A DNA stretch of 64,000 nt from an uncultured Bacteroidota bacterium (GTDB lineage: Bacteria; Bacteroidota; Bacteroidia; Chitinophagales; Chitinophagaceae), in the NCBI GenBank assembly GCA_903906365.1, contig CAIVKC010000045.1, forward strand, positions 124,001 to 188,000. The letters run 5' to 3'. Each line of letters begins with the position of its first letter. Position 1 is the stretch's first letter. The notes under the pieces were generated by a model that searched no databases, was not told the origin of the DNA, and worked only from the letters and a program-made list of their open reading frames with translations. The translations under genes were made by a program, and so were the position numbers. This document shows positions 25,223 through 34,990 of this stretch, piece after piece.

Positions 25223-26318
25223 ACCTGCTCCAGTCGGCAAACCGGGCTTTCAGCTTCAGGAAGTAGGTTTCATAATAGGTATAGGACAGGCTGGCCAACA
25301 GGACCGAAGACCCCAGAATCAGGATATAGATGATAATGTTCAGGGGGAGTGCCGGCAGGCCCTGGCCGTATTTTTTGGCCAGAAACAGCACTAAAAACAG
25401 GGGAAATTTGTGTAACAGGTAAAATCCGTAGGAAATCTTACCCATGTAGCTCATCACCCGGTTCTGCAAAGACAGTATGGAAGTCTCCGTATTGGCCAGG
25501 TTCAGGATCAGCAGGGTTACTACGACCGAAAAGAGTTCCTTATTCATCAGGGCCGGATGGGCAGGCTTTAAAAACAGGTAGCTGGCAAACATCAGGTAGG
25601 CAAGTACCTGGACATATTTATGGAAAAGCAGTTTTATGGAAAATCCTGTGGAAAAAATCTGATGCTTTTCATTGTAATACAACAGGGCAGCCAGGGATCC
25701 CAGCACCAGGTTTTCCACCCGGAAAAAGTACAGGCAATCCTTGAGCAGCAGCACCGCCGGGGTCTGGGGCAGAATGGCAGAAAGGACCTTGAGCAGGTAA
25801 ATAAGCGCAAAGAGGCCCAAAAATAGCCAAAGGATATTGCGCGGCTTTTTTACGCGCAGCAGGTGTGGCTGGATCAAATAAAACTGTTCTTCCACGCCGA
25901 TGGTCCATATGGGGTCTATGATATAGGGCAGCATATGAAGCACAAAGGCGATATTGGGCATAAAGAATATGCAGTAAAGCAGGGTGGGGAAGCTGAGATT
26001 GGCAGGGTAGATGAAATATCCAACAAAGAGCACCAGGAAATACAGGGGCCAGATGCGAAGCACCCTTCTCAGGTAGAAACTTTTGTAATCAATGGATTTT
26101 TTCACTTCCCTTTCCTGCAGCAGCAGGTATGTGATCAAAAAACCGCTCAGCACAAGAAAAATGCTCACCCCGATATATCCGGTATCCAGATTGAGGTATT
26201 GCTGGAATCCGTAGAGGACCTTGTGAATTTCCGTGTGCCAGATAACTACACAAAGTGCAGCCATTCCCCTGACTCCGTCCAGATTGGGGAAAAATTCTTT
26301 TTTTGCGGTAGGGGTCAT
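25221..26318 (-). CDS. Acyltransferase 3 family membrane protein
   Basis: A 365-residue protein with about ten membrane helices. FPNLDGVRGMAALCVVIWHTEI at the N-terminus carries the conserved His of the acyltransferase 3 family, GVSIFLVLSGFLITYLLL the second helix, and SFYLRRVLRIWPLYFLVL the conserved Arg cluster. Members O-acetylate or acylate surface sugars, peptidoglycan or antibiotics. No polysaccharide locus is adjacent, so the substrate is open. It is transcribed away from the two-component system at 26.5 kb. Confidence 0.92.
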   Translation of the reverse strand: MTPTAKKEFFPNLDGVRGMAALCVVIWHTEIHKVLYGFQQYLNLDTGYIGVSIFLVLSGFLITYLLLQEREVKKSIDYKSFYLRRVLRIWPLYFLVLFVGYFIYPANLSFPTLLYCIFFMPNIAFVLHMLPYIIDPIWTIGVEEQFYLIQPHLLRVKKPRNILWLFLGLFALIYLLKVLSAILPQTPAVLLLKDCLYFFRVENLVLGSLAALLYYNEKHQIFSTGFSIKLLFHKYVQVLAYLMFASYLFLKPAHPALMNKELFSVVVTLLILNLANTETSILSLQNRVMSYMGKISYGFYLLHKFPLFLVLFLAKKYGQGLPALPLNIIIYILILGSSVLLASLSYTYYETYFLKLKARFADWSR

Positions 26319-26571
26319 ATCAGGGGAGGGTCTAGGGGTTTTTCCAATTATGTTTAATGTATATTACAAGACATTTGCAGGTTGAAGATAATCCCGGTTC
26401 CTCTATATCCGCCGGCGGCGGCTGTCATTAACAATTCATTTTTTCCGGGCGGAATCCACCAGGATCGCTTGATGTCAAGGACCCTGGCCAGTTATTAAAC
26501 GGTAATTATGCCCAAAAAATATAATTTTGAGGCACTTTTATTGGATTATGGCTTATTTATTTGCGTAAAAT

Positions 26572-27249
26572 ATGAAAATACTCATTGTTGAAGATGAGAA
26601 AATGCTGAGCGACAGTATTTCCAGTTACCTGAAGCAGGAGAATTTCATATGCGATACCGCTGACAATTATCATGCTGCACTAGAAAAAATTGATTTATTT
26701 GACTACGACTGTATTTTGCTGGATATTTCCCTTCCTGACGGCAACGGACTCAATATCCTCAAGGAGCTCAAGGCCAATGATAAGACCGACGGGGTGCTGA
26801 TTATTTCAGCAAGAAACTCCCTTTCAGACAAAGTAACCGGCCTGCACCTGGGTGCAGACGATTACCTGCCCAAGCCTTTTCATCTTTCCGAGCTTGGAGC
26901 CCGGGTCAGTGCCATTATCCGCAGGAAAAAAATCAATGGCAATAACCTGCTCCGCTTTAATGACCTGATCATTGATACCCTGGCCCGTACGGTCAGTATA
27001 GGCGAAAAGCCGGTTGAACTGACACGAAAGGAATACCAGTTATTGCTTTATTTTTCCTATAACAAGGGAAGGGTTGTGTCAAAAAATGCCATTGCCGAAC
27101 ACCTTTGGGGCGATGAAATGGGTAGCGGATCCAACCATGATTTCCTCTATACCCACGTGAAGAACCTCAGAAGAAAACTGATGGCAGCCGGCGGGGAGGA
27201 TTATATTCAGTCCGTCTACGGAGTCGGTTATAAATTTGCCACCAATTGA
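26572..27249 (+). CDS. OmpR-family response regulator
   Basis: A 225-residue regulator. The receiver domain has VEDE, phospho-acceptor Asp51 in CILLDISLPDG and Lys in YLPKPF. The winged-helix effector has PVELTRKEYQLLLYFSYNKGRVVSKNAIAEHLWG and THVKNLRRKL with VYGVGYKF at the end. It overlaps the histidine-kinase gene by four bases (start TTG inside the stop), so the two are translationally coupled. The efflux genes from 28.7 kb follow in the same direction and are its likely targets. Confidence 0.95.
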   Translation: MKILIVEDEKMLSDSISSYLKQENFICDTADNYHAALEKIDLFDYDCILLDISLPDGNGLNILKELKANDKTDGVLIISARNSLSDKVTGLHLGADDYLPKPFHLSELGARVSAIIRRKKINGNNLLRFNDLIIDTLARTVSIGEKPVELTRKEYQLLLYFSYNKGRVVSKNAIAEHLWGDEMGSGSNHDFLYTHVKNLRRKLMAAGGEDYIQSVYGVGYKFATN

Positions 27250-28493
27250 AACTATTTACCAAATACAACCGGGTAAATATCATAGCCACCATCCTGGTGT
27301 TGCTTATCGGGAGTACCTGCTATTATTTCATCATCCGTTTTGTACTCATCAAGCAGCTTGACAATACCCTCAAGGTCGAGGAAGCGGAGATAACAGCTAT
27401 TGTCAGAACCCGTAACAGTCTTCCGGAGGCTACCAGATACAGGGACCAGATGACCCTGTTTACAGAGGTGGGCAGGCCCATGCGGCGAAAATTTTCAAAT
27501 ATTACCCTCTATGATTCTGCGCACCATGAATTCAATCCCTACCGCCGTCTTCAGTTTGCCTTAAACGTAAATGGGAAATATTTCCTGGCCTCTGTTACCA
27601 AGTCCGAAACCGAGACCGAGGACCTGCTGATCCTTATTGTGATAATCACCATGGCGGTTATTGTCCTGTTGCTGCTGATGCTTTTTTTGGCCAACCGGGT
27701 CCTGCTGCGAAAAATCTGGCAACCCTTTTACCATACCCTTCAATCCATCAGGGACTTCCATATATCCAGCCGTCAGGCGATTAAAGAGAACTCCTCGGAA
27801 ATTGATGAATTCAGATACCTCGACAAAGCCCTCAACGAGATGACAGGCAGGCTTGTGCGGGAATATGAAAGGGTCCGGATTTTTGCAGACAATGCTTCCC
27901 ACGAAATGCAGACACCACTGGCAATCATCAATTCCAAACTCGATCTGCTCATTCAGGACCAGGGTCTTCAGGAAAAACAAATGAAACAGCTGCAGGAAAT
28001 GTACGACGCGGTGGGAAGGATGAGTAAACTCAACCAGTCCCTGCTGCTGCTCACCAAAATTGACAATAATCAGTTTGTGGATGCAGAAACCCTCGATCTG
28101 GCCGGACTCATAACCCATAAACTTCGGCAGATGGAGGATATCACCAATGATTCCAACCTCGAAGTCACCCTTGCCCTGCAGCCTGTAACCCTGGCCCTGA
28201 ACGGATACCTGGCGGACATACTGCTCAATAACCTGGTGGGTAATTGTTTCCATCATAATGTGCCCGGTGGAAAAATCGACATTGAGCTCACCACCCGCCG
28301 GCTAACCATCCGCAATACCGGGCCGGCCCTTTCCTTTGATGCGTCCGCCATCTTTGAAAGGTTTAAAAAAAGTGACCGTTCCCAGGGGACGGGACTGGGG
28401 CTTGCCATTGTAAAACAGATCTGTGACAGCCTCCATTATACCATACGGTATGGATTTGAGCAGGGAATGCACACTTTTACCATTGATTTTTAA
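27246..28493 (+). CDS. Sensor histidine kinase
   Basis: A 415-residue kinase that starts with TTG overlapping the regulator's TGA stop. Two membrane helices (about residues 10-33 and 127-150) border a short periplasmic sensor. Then come a HAMP-like linker, the HisKA helix with FADNASHEMQTPLAIINSKLD (phospho-His) and an ATPase domain with LLNNLVGNCFHHN, IRNTGPAL and GTGLGLAIVKQIC. The small sensor domain is typical of metal- or stress-responding kinases that control RND efflux pumps. The partner is the regulator directly upstream. Confidence 0.94.
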   Translation: MKLFTKYNRVNIIATILVLLIGSTCYYFIIRFVLIKQLDNTLKVEEAEITAIVRTRNSLPEATRYRDQMTLFTEVGRPMRRKFSNITLYDSAHHEFNPYRRLQFALNVNGKYFLASVTKSETETEDLLILIVIITMAVIVLLLLMLFLANRVLLRKIWQPFYHTLQSIRDFHISSRQAIKENSSEIDEFRYLDKALNEMTGRLVREYERVRIFADNASHEMQTPLAIINSKLDLLIQDQGLQEKQMKQLQEMYDAVGRMSKLNQSLLLLTKIDNNQFVDAETLDLAGLITHKLRQMEDITNDSNLEVTLALQPVTLALNGYLADILLNNLVGNCFHHNVPGGKIDIELTTRRLTIRNTGPALSFDASAIFERFKKSDRSQGTGLGLAIVKQICDSLHYTIRYGFEQGMHTFTIDF

Positions 28494-28643
28494 CTTCAGC
28501 TTCTCTCCAGAAAGGGTCTTTACTTTTGAACTGGTGATAATGCCCGAGAACGGCCCTTCCCCCCGATGGCAGACCCGGGACCATGATCCCGGAACAACGG
28601 AGGGTATTTTGCCGGACAAAGCTTAATAAAGAAAATACATGAA

Positions 28644-28677
28644 CTTGAATAAATAGTGGCCAGGCTCCTTAAATTTG
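28644..28677 (+). promoter_or_regulatory. Candidate promoter of the RND efflux operon
   Basis: TAAATTTG at 28670-28677 is an exact TAnnTTTG -7 element. CTTG at 28644-28647 lies 22 bases upstream as a possible -33 box. Transcription would start near 28684, at the first ATG itself, which would make the mRNA leaderless or favour the Met at 28696 as the true start. Confidence 0.5.
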
Positions 28678-28683
28678 ACAACA

Positions 28684-29934
28684 ATGACGACCGGAATGAA
28701 GAGACTAATTCAAACTATTTTTTGTACTGCACTGATCTGCTCCCGGCTTTTTTCCCAAAACAATAACCTGGAATATTATGTGACCCAGGCCATGGCCAGC
28801 AGCCCCCTGCTGAAGGATTACCAGTACCAGCAGCAATCCGGCCAGCTGGACAGCCAGCGAATCAGGGCCGCCAACCGCCCCCAGGTAAACGGCTCCACGT
28901 TCAACAGTTATGCCCCTGTAATAGGCGGGGTGGGCTATGACCAGGCCATCAGCAATGGAGGGGCGTTTGCCACCCTGGTATCAGTCAATAAGACGATTGT
29001 AAGCAAAAAGAACCTCAATACCCAGTTTGAAACCCTGCATCTGCAGAATGAATCCCTGAAAAATACGGCCAAGATCTCCGAACAGGACCTAATAAGGACC
29101 GTCACAGCCCAGTATATAACTGCCTTTGGCATAATGCAACAGTTGAATTTTAACCGGGATATACTGGCCCTGCTCAAAAAGGAGGAAGTCATTTTAAAGA
29201 CCCTTACGGAGAGAAATGTGTACCGGCAAACCGACTACCTCACCTTCCTGGTTACCCTGCAGCAGCAGGGTTTGCTATGCCGACAACTGCAGATCCAATA
29301 TCAGAATGAATTCGGCACACTGAACTATCTGGCAGGCATCAATGATACCTCTTCGGTGTGGCTGCAGGAACCATCCATCCGCCTTAGCGGATTACCCCAG
29401 ATGTATAACTCGGTGTTTTTCAGGCAATTTGAGATTGACAGCCTCAAACTGACCAACAGCCGGGCCTTGGTGGACTTCAGCTACCGCCCCAAAACCAACC
29501 TGTTTGCGGATGCCGGGTTTAATTCCTCACTGGCCTATACGCCATACCGGAATTTCGGTACCAGTTTCGGATTCAGTGTGACCGTTCCCATCTATGACGG
29601 TCACCAGCGCAAACTGCAGTACAGTAAGATCAACCTGGCTGAGCTGACCCGAAATGCCTATCAGCAGTTTTTTACCAGCCAGTACCGTCAGCAGATTGCC
29701 CAGCTGACCCAGCAACTCCATGCCACCGATGAACTCATCGGTCAGATCTCCGAACAGATCCGCTATTCGGAAAGCCTCATCCAAGTCAACGGGAAGCTGC
29801 TGGAAACCGGGGATGCAAGAATCGCTGATTATATCATTGCCCTCAACAATTACCTCAATGCCAAGAACCTGCTTACGCAAAATGATATTACCCGCTACCA
29901 GATCATTAACCAAATCAATTACTGGAACAGATAA
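28684..29934 (+). CDS. TolC-family outer-membrane efflux protein
   Basis: About 416 residues with a signal peptide (MKRLIQTIFCTALICSRLFSQ; either the Met at 28684 or at 28696 may be the start). LEYYVTQAMASSPLLKDYQYQQQ and long Gln- and Ser-rich heptad stretches (such as QLTQQLHATDELIGQISEQIRYSESLIQ) are those of the TolC coiled-coil barrel, which is repeated twice. YRPKTNLFADAGFNSSL marks the strand region. TolC proteins form the outer-membrane channel of tripartite pumps. The adaptor gene starts 5 bases downstream, then the RND pump. Confidence 0.9.
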   Translation: MTTGMKRLIQTIFCTALICSRLFSQNNNLEYYVTQAMASSPLLKDYQYQQQSGQLDSQRIRAANRPQVNGSTFNSYAPVIGGVGYDQAISNGGAFATLVSVNKTIVSKKNLNTQFETLHLQNESLKNTAKISEQDLIRTVTAQYITAFGIMQQLNFNRDILALLKKEEVILKTLTERNVYRQTDYLTFLVTLQQQGLLCRQLQIQYQNEFGTLNYLAGINDTSSVWLQEPSIRLSGLPQMYNSVFFRQFEIDSLKLTNSRALVDFSYRPKTNLFADAGFNSSLAYTPYRNFGTSFGFSVTVPIYDGHQRKLQYSKINLAELTRNAYQQFFTSQYRQQIAQLTQQLHATDELIGQISEQIRYSESLIQVNGKLLETGDARIADYIIALNNYLNAKNLLTQNDITRYQIINQINYWNR

Positions 29935-29938
29935 AAAT

Positions 29939-30883
29939 ATGACCATGGCTATAGAAAGAATCCGGTTCTCCATCATTTTCCTGTGCTCCCTCCTTGTTTT
30001 CTTTTCCTGCAAACCAAAGGAAGCCGGGGAAACTGCCGGCGAAACAAAAGAAGCAACCGTCATCACTCCGGTCAAGGTTACCACCGTCAGTGGCGGCGCG
30101 CTGTCCGAATATATTGAACTCAACGCGGTTTCTTCCTTTTTACAGAAGAGCTATGTCAAAGCAAATGCCAACGGGTACCTCCAAACTGTAAATACATATA
30201 TTGGCAAGCCGGTGGAAAGCGGACAGTTGCTCTTCACCCTGAAGACAAAAGAATCCCAAAGCATCGGTAATGCGATCACCATACTGGACTCCAGTTTCAA
30301 ATTTTCAGGACTGATCAATATCACGGCCAGCGGTCATGGCTATATTACCCAGCTCAATCACCAGTCCGGCGATTACGTGCAGGACGGGGAGCAGCTGGCG
30401 GTTATCAGTGATATGAACAGTTTTGTATTTCTGCTGGATTTGCCCTATGAACTGCGCCCCTATGTGCTGCAAAAAAAGACCGTAGAGCTCATACTGCCGG
30501 ATGGCCAGCATTTGCAGGGAAATATTTCTTCGGCCATGCCGGTTGTGGATGCCACTTCCCAGACCCAGAGTATCATCATCCGGGTCAATCAGTATAAGGG
30601 CATACCTGAAAACCTGATCGCCAAGGTGAGGGTATTAAAGAACGAAAAATCAAGTACCCGTTCGGTGGATAAGGCGGCAGTGCTCACTGATGAAACCCAG
30701 TCTGAATTCTGGGTGATGAAGATGATCGATAGTTCCACGGCCGTTAAAGTACCCATCAAAAAGGGAATAGAAACGGGTGACCGGATTGAAATTTTATCGC
30801 CCGTTTTTTCCGATTCAGACCGCATTCTGATCTATGGTAATTATGGTCTGGCAGATACCGCAAAAGTTAAAATAGTTCAATAA
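29939..30883 (+). CDS. RND efflux periplasmic adaptor lipoprotein (HlyD-like)
   Basis: The frame extends upstream into the TolC gene, but MTMAIERIRF at 29939 is the natural start, giving 314 residues with a lipoprotein signal (LLVFFSC). The lipoyl-like halves are seen in YVKANANGYLQTVNTYIGKPVESGQLLFTL and GHGYITQLNHQSGDYVQDGEQLAVI. The alpha-hairpin between them is very short (about 20 residues), so this adaptor probably contacts TolC less deeply than AcrA types. A beta-barrel and a membrane-proximal part follow. It starts 5 bases after tolC and ends 5 bases before the pump gene. Confidence 0.9.
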   Translation: MTMAIERIRFSIIFLCSLLVFFSCKPKEAGETAGETKEATVITPVKVTTVSGGALSEYIELNAVSSFLQKSYVKANANGYLQTVNTYIGKPVESGQLLFTLKTKESQSIGNAITILDSSFKFSGLINITASGHGYITQLNHQSGDYVQDGEQLAVISDMNSFVFLLDLPYELRPYVLQKKTVELILPDGQHLQGNISSAMPVVDATSQTQSIIIRVNQYKGIPENLIAKVRVLKNEKSSTRSVDKAAVLTDETQSEFWVMKMIDSSTAVKVPIKKGIETGDRIEILSPVFSDSDRILIYGNYGLADTAKVKIVQ

Positions 30884-30888
30884 TACCC

Positions 30889-33800
30889 ATGAAAAATTTC
30901 TTTATTTCATATAAAAATCCCCTGACAGTAACCCTGGTCATGATCCTGATGGGGGGTATGTTTGCCTACTCCAGGCTGCAAACCTCCCTATTTCCGGAAA
31001 TCACCTTTCCCAAAATCAAGGTGATTGCTGATGCAGGCCTCCAGCCGGTGGATAAAATGATGGTCACCGTAACCAAGCCCATGGAAAATGCCATTAAGCA
31101 GATCCCGGAACTGGAATCGGTGAGAAGCACTACTTCCAGGGGAAGCTGTGAAATCTCTGCCTATATGAACTGGGGGGCCAATATAGATCTGAGCCAGCAG
31201 CGCATAGAGTCCAAACTCAATGAGATCAAAAATGATCTACCCAGCGAAGTCCAGATCCGGGTCGAAAAAATGAACCCTTCCATACTGCCGGTCATGGGCT
31301 ACACCCTGGAAAGCCATTCCAGGTCACCCATTGAACTAAAGCAGATCGCCAATTATACCATTAAACCTTTTCTTTCCCAGGTAAGCGGAGTTTCCGAAAT
31401 CAGGATCATCGGAGGCAAAACCAAAGAATACTGGCTGACCCTGAATGCACAGAAAATGAGCTCCCTTTCCGTGACTCCGGATATTATCAATACGGCCCTT
31501 GCTCAAACGGGATTTATTCGTTCTAACGGCTACCTGTCCGACTACCGGTTCCTGTACCTGACAGTCACCGATGCGACCGTCCACTCCACGCAGGATATTG
31601 AAAACATTGTCATCAGCAACAATGGTAAAAGGGTTATCCTCCTCAGGGACCTTGCCTCCGTTGACATCCGTGAAGCAGTGGAATATACCAAGATCAATGC
31701 CAATGGCAAGGAGGGCATCCTGGTAGCGGTCATCAAGCAACCCAACGCCAACCTGGTGGATATTTCTGCAGCCGTTGAAACCAAGATGAAGGATCTCACC
31801 AAGCTCCTGCCCAAGGATGTCAGTATACAGCCATATTATATTCAGGCCGATTTTGTACATGATTCGGTCAAAAGCGTCACAGACAGCCTCTGGATGGGAC
31901 TGGGACTGGCCATTGTCGTAGCCATTCTGTTCCTGCGGTCCCTCAAAGCGAGTGCGACCATCCTGATCACCATACCCGTCACCCTCTGTTTGACCCTGGT
32001 CATGCTTTATGCGTTTGGATACACTTTTAATATTATGACGCTGGGGGCCATCGCAGCCGCCATCGGTTTAATCATAGATGATGCCATTGTGGTAGTGGAG
32101 CAGATCCACCGTACCCATGAAGAGCATCCTGAGGAGCCATCCGGTCCGCTGGTACAGAAAGCCATTAAATACCTCCTGCCAGCCATGGTGGGTTCCTCCA
32201 TCAGCACCATCGTCATATTTATACCCTTTGTACTCATGAGCGGTGTGGCAGGTTCCTATTTCAAGGTATTGACCGATACCATGATCATCACCCTGGTCTG
32301 TTCCTTCCTGGTCACCTGGATCTGCCTTCCGGTCATTTACCTTTTACTCACCCGCAAGGCGGGTTCCCAGGCGATGAAGAAGAAATTCCTCAAGGTCCAT
32401 GATGTTAAAAAGCAGCGCTGGGTATCCTTTTTTATCCGCAGGCCTTATATCAGCCTGGCCGTGATGGCTGCGCTGGCCTTCAGTATCTATTGGATCCTTC
32501 CCCAGCTGGAAACGGGTTTTCTGCCGGAGATGGATGAGGGAAGCATCGTGCTGGATTATAATTCACCGCCCGGCACCTCCCTGGAAGAAACCGACCGGAT
32601 GCTTCGGGAGGTAGAGAAGATCATTACCCAGGTTCCGGAGGTAAGTGCCTATTCAAGAAGGACCGGGACAGAAATGGGCTTTTTCATCACTGAACCCAAC
32701 CGGGGTGACTACCTGATCCAGCTAAAGAAGGAACGCGGTAAGTCAACTGAGGAGGTGATCACAGATATCCGAAAACAGATCGAGGCCAGCCAGCCCGCCC
32801 TTCGCATTGATATGGGTCAGGTTATCTCAGATATGCTCGGTGACCTGATGACATCCGTTCAGCCAATAGAAATAAAAATATTCGGTGATGACCAGCGAAA
32901 ACTCCGGGAGCTTTCCGCCCAGGTAGCCAAAGCCGTTTCGGGGGTGAAGGGCGCGGCAGCCGACGTTTTTGACGGAGTGGTCATTGCCGGGCCTTCGGTA
33001 AGCATTGAACCGGATTTTAAACGGCTGGCCCAGTTCGGACTGACTCCGGCCAACCTGCAGTTCCAGTTGCAGACCTCCCTGGAAGGCAATATCGCCGGTA
33101 CCCTGCTGGAAAAGGAACAGGTGTCCAATATCAGGATGGTTTATCCGGGCAGCCGCAGGCTGAGTGTGGCTGATATCAGCCGACTGCAGATATTTCTGCC
33201 GGGAGGCAAACTCAAACCCATCACCGAACTGGCCACCGTAAAGGTAAATGCCGGAGACGCTGAGATTAAAAGAGAGAACCTCCAAACCATTGGCGTGGTG
33301 ACCGCCCGCCTCGACAGCCTGGATCTGGGTGCAGCCATCCGGGGCATACAGCAGCGGATTGCCTCTGAGGTGGTTTTACCCCAGGGCTACCACGTGGAAT
33401 ACGGCGGGGCATATGCCCAGCAGCAGCAGTCCTTTTCAGAACTCCTGTTGATCCTGATCACTTCCAGTTTGCTGGTTTTCGGGGTGATCTTGTTTTTATT
33501 CCGGCAATTCAGGGTGGCCCTGCTGATCCTGCTCATATCGGTGCTGGGTATTTCCGGGAGTTACCTGGCGCTTTATTTAACCCATACACCGCTGAATGTG
33601 GGCAGCTATACGGGTCTGATCATGATTGTGGGAATTATCGGGGAAAATGCCATTTTCACTTTTCTGCAATTCAGGGAATCCCTGCATACCCAGGGGGTGG
33701 ATGACGCCATTATATATTCCATTTCAACCAGGCTCCGTCCCAAATTAATGACTGCCCTGGGGGCCATCATCGCCTTGTTGCCATTGGCCCTGGGTATTGG

Positions 33801-33933
33801 AACGGGTGCCCAGTTACACCAGCCGCTGGCCATTGCCGTTATAGGCGGATTCGTCATTGCCTTGCCCTTGCTGCTGGTTGTACTGCCTTCCATGCTCAGG
33901 CTTCTTTATAAAAATACGCGGGTGCTGGCATAA
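30889..33933 (+). CDS. RND-family efflux pump inner-membrane subunit
   Basis: A 1014-residue pump of normal RND length. Helix 1 begins PLTVTLVMILMGGMFAYSRLQTSLFPEI. Helix 4 carries AIGLIIDDAIVVVEQIHR, with the two Asp residues of the proton relay. Helices 7-12 repeat the topology (VGIIGENAIFTFLQFRES in the second half). The porter segments contain ISAYMNWGANIDLSQQRIESKL. The sequence fits the HAE1/CusA broad group; the Met clusters of copper pumps are not obvious, so the substrate (drug, lipid or metal) is open. It is the last gene of the tolC-adaptor-pump operon behind the two-component system. Confidence 0.93.
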   Translation: MKNFFISYKNPLTVTLVMILMGGMFAYSRLQTSLFPEITFPKIKVIADAGLQPVDKMMVTVTKPMENAIKQIPELESVRSTTSRGSCEISAYMNWGANIDLSQQRIESKLNEIKNDLPSEVQIRVEKMNPSILPVMGYTLESHSRSPIELKQIANYTIKPFLSQVSGVSEIRIIGGKTKEYWLTLNAQKMSSLSVTPDIINTALAQTGFIRSNGYLSDYRFLYLTVTDATVHSTQDIENIVISNNGKRVILLRDLASVDIREAVEYTKINANGKEGILVAVIKQPNANLVDISAAVETKMKDLTKLLPKDVSIQPYYIQADFVHDSVKSVTDSLWMGLGLAIVVAILFLRSLKASATILITIPVTLCLTLVMLYAFGYTFNIMTLGAIAAAIGLIIDDAIVVVEQIHRTHEEHPEEPSGPLVQKAIKYLLPAMVGSSISTIVIFIPFVLMSGVAGSYFKVLTDTMIITLVCSFLVTWICLPVIYLLLTRKAGSQAMKKKFLKVHDVKKQRWVSFFIRRPYISLAVMAALAFSIYWILPQLETGFLPEMDEGSIVLDYNSPPGTSLEETDRMLREVEKIITQVPEVSAYSRRTGTEMGFFITEPNRGDYLIQLKKERGKSTEEVITDIRKQIEASQPALRIDMGQVISDMLGDLMTSVQPIEIKIFGDDQRKLRELSAQVAKAVSGVKGAAADVFDGVVIAGPSVSIEPDFKRLAQFGLTPANLQFQLQTSLEGNIAGTLLEKEQVSNIRMVYPGSRRLSVADISRLQIFLPGGKLKPITELATVKVNAGDAEIKRENLQTIGVVTARLDSLDLGAAIRGIQQRIASEVVLPQGYHVEYGGAYAQQQQSFSELLLILITSSLLVFGVILFLFRQFRVALLILLISVLGISGSYLALYLTHTPLNVGSYTGLIMIVGIIGENAIFTFLQFRESLHTQGVDDAIIYSISTRLRPKLMTALGAIIALLPLALGIGTGAQLHQPLAIAVIGGFVIALPLLLVVLPSMLRLLYKNTRVLA

Positions 33934-33960
33934 AAAAACCCCTGCACAACGGCAGGGGCC
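33932..33960 (-). terminator. Terminator of the DUF1080 gene
   Basis: CCCCTGC (33939-33945) pairs with GCAGGGG (33952-33958). Read on the minus strand the stem is followed by seven T residues, so it ends the transcript from 33985. It overlaps the stop codon of the convergent pump gene, which has no T tract on its own side. Confidence 0.85.
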
Positions 33961-33984
33961 TGTAAAAAACGCTAACATAGATCC

Positions 33985-34779
33985 TTACAACGGCCTGATC
34001 CAGATATTACGAAAGGATAGGGGTTCACTTTTATCGCCATGCGCCTGCAATTTGATGGGGCAGGGACCATGGACCTTATAATAGGGTTTGCCGATATAGC
34101 GCGTCTGGCCCTGCAGTTCAAAATTGTTTTGAACCAGCACCCCATTATGGAAGGCTGTCACGTGGGCTGGTGTCCTGACCGATCCATCTTCATTGAAGCG
34201 GGGTGCAGTCCATATGATATCATAGCTCTGCCATTCGCCAGGTTTACGGCAGGCATTTGCCAATGGAATACCCTGTTTGTAAATGGCGGCCGTTTGTCCG
34301 TTGACATAGGTAGTATTGTTGTAGCAATCAAGCACCTGCATTTCATAGCCATCATCGCCCGGGCCTGTGGAGGCCAGGAACACGCCGCTGTTCCCCCTTG
34401 CCTGGCCCGAACCCGTGATGTTTTCAGGAACCTTCCATTCAATATGTAACTGGTAATCCAAAAATGATTGCTTGGTGCGAATATTTCCCGCATTTTTTTC
34501 AACGGTCATTACCTGGTTGGCGACCTTCCACCTGGCTGGAGAAGTGCTGTCATTGACAGAAACCCACTGATCCAGGTTACTGCCGTCAAATAATATAATC
34601 GCATCAGAGGGGGCATCCGAACAGGTCTTCCCGGGTGTCACTATTTTAGGCACCGGACTGTATACTTCTGTGAGCTTGGGATCTCCTTCCTGGGCCTTCA
34701 GGGTCTGAAGGAATAGAAGGGCGGAAATACTTACCAGCAGAAATGTTTTCGGCAGGCTGTTGCAGGCAATTCGTTGCAT
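33985..34779 (-). CDS. DUF1080 (3-keto-disaccharide hydrolase-like) secreted protein
   Basis: The frame runs to 34887, but its first part crosses a hairpin, and MQRIACNSLPKTFLLVSISALLF at 34779 is a normal signal-peptide start; 264 residues. DAIILFDGSNLDQWVS is the classic DUF1080 opening, followed by QLHIEWKVPE, RGNSGVFLAS, YEMQVLDCYNN and the C-terminal FRNIWIRPL strand, together a concanavalin-like sandwich. Some family members hydrolyse 3-keto-glycosides made by GMC-type dehydrogenases, and a GMC enzyme is encoded at 61 kb in this window. Physical linkage is distant, so a shared pathway is only inference. Confidence 0.88.
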   Translation of the reverse strand: MQRIACNSLPKTFLLVSISALLFLQTLKAQEGDPKLTEVYSPVPKIVTPGKTCSDAPSDAIILFDGSNLDQWVSVNDSTSPARWKVANQVMTVEKNAGNIRTKQSFLDYQLHIEWKVPENITGSGQARGNSGVFLASTGPGDDGYEMQVLDCYNNTTYVNGQTAAIYKQGIPLANACRKPGEWQSYDIIWTAPRFNEDGSVRTPAHVTAFHNGVLVQNNFELQGQTRYIGKPYYKVHGPCPIKLQAHGDKSEPLSFRNIWIRPL

Positions 34780-34870
34780 GTGTAGATTTTGAAGATGATA
34801 AATAAAATAGTGAAACAATTTAGTATAAAAAACGAACATGGGGTAAAAAGGGCGCCATACGGGAAAAGAC

Positions 34871-34990
34871 AAAAAAAACCCCTTCATTTGAAGGGGAGCT
34901 TCCGTCCAGGAAAACTAACAAATATCTTTTTTTTGAAGTAGATCAGTTGTTTGGGTGATATATATGGTTTTCCCAATAAGATGCCATTTT
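34871..34990 (-). ncRNA. Candidate small RNA, copy A of a duplicated element
   Basis: On the minus strand this segment ends in CCCCTTCA (34879-34886) pairing with TGAAGGGG (34889-34896), followed by eight T residues, a strong intrinsic terminator. It matches copy B (35272-35390) through the terminator stem, CCGTCCAG, AACAAATATCT, GATCA, TATAT and TGCCATT, with homology reaching beyond 35040. A 14-codon frame (34943-34987, minus) begins ATGGCA as in copy B, but the peptides diverge, so the conserved product is more likely RNA. It ends 92 bases before the DUF1080 gene and could also act as its leader if read-through occurs. Ends are estimates. Confidence 0.55.
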
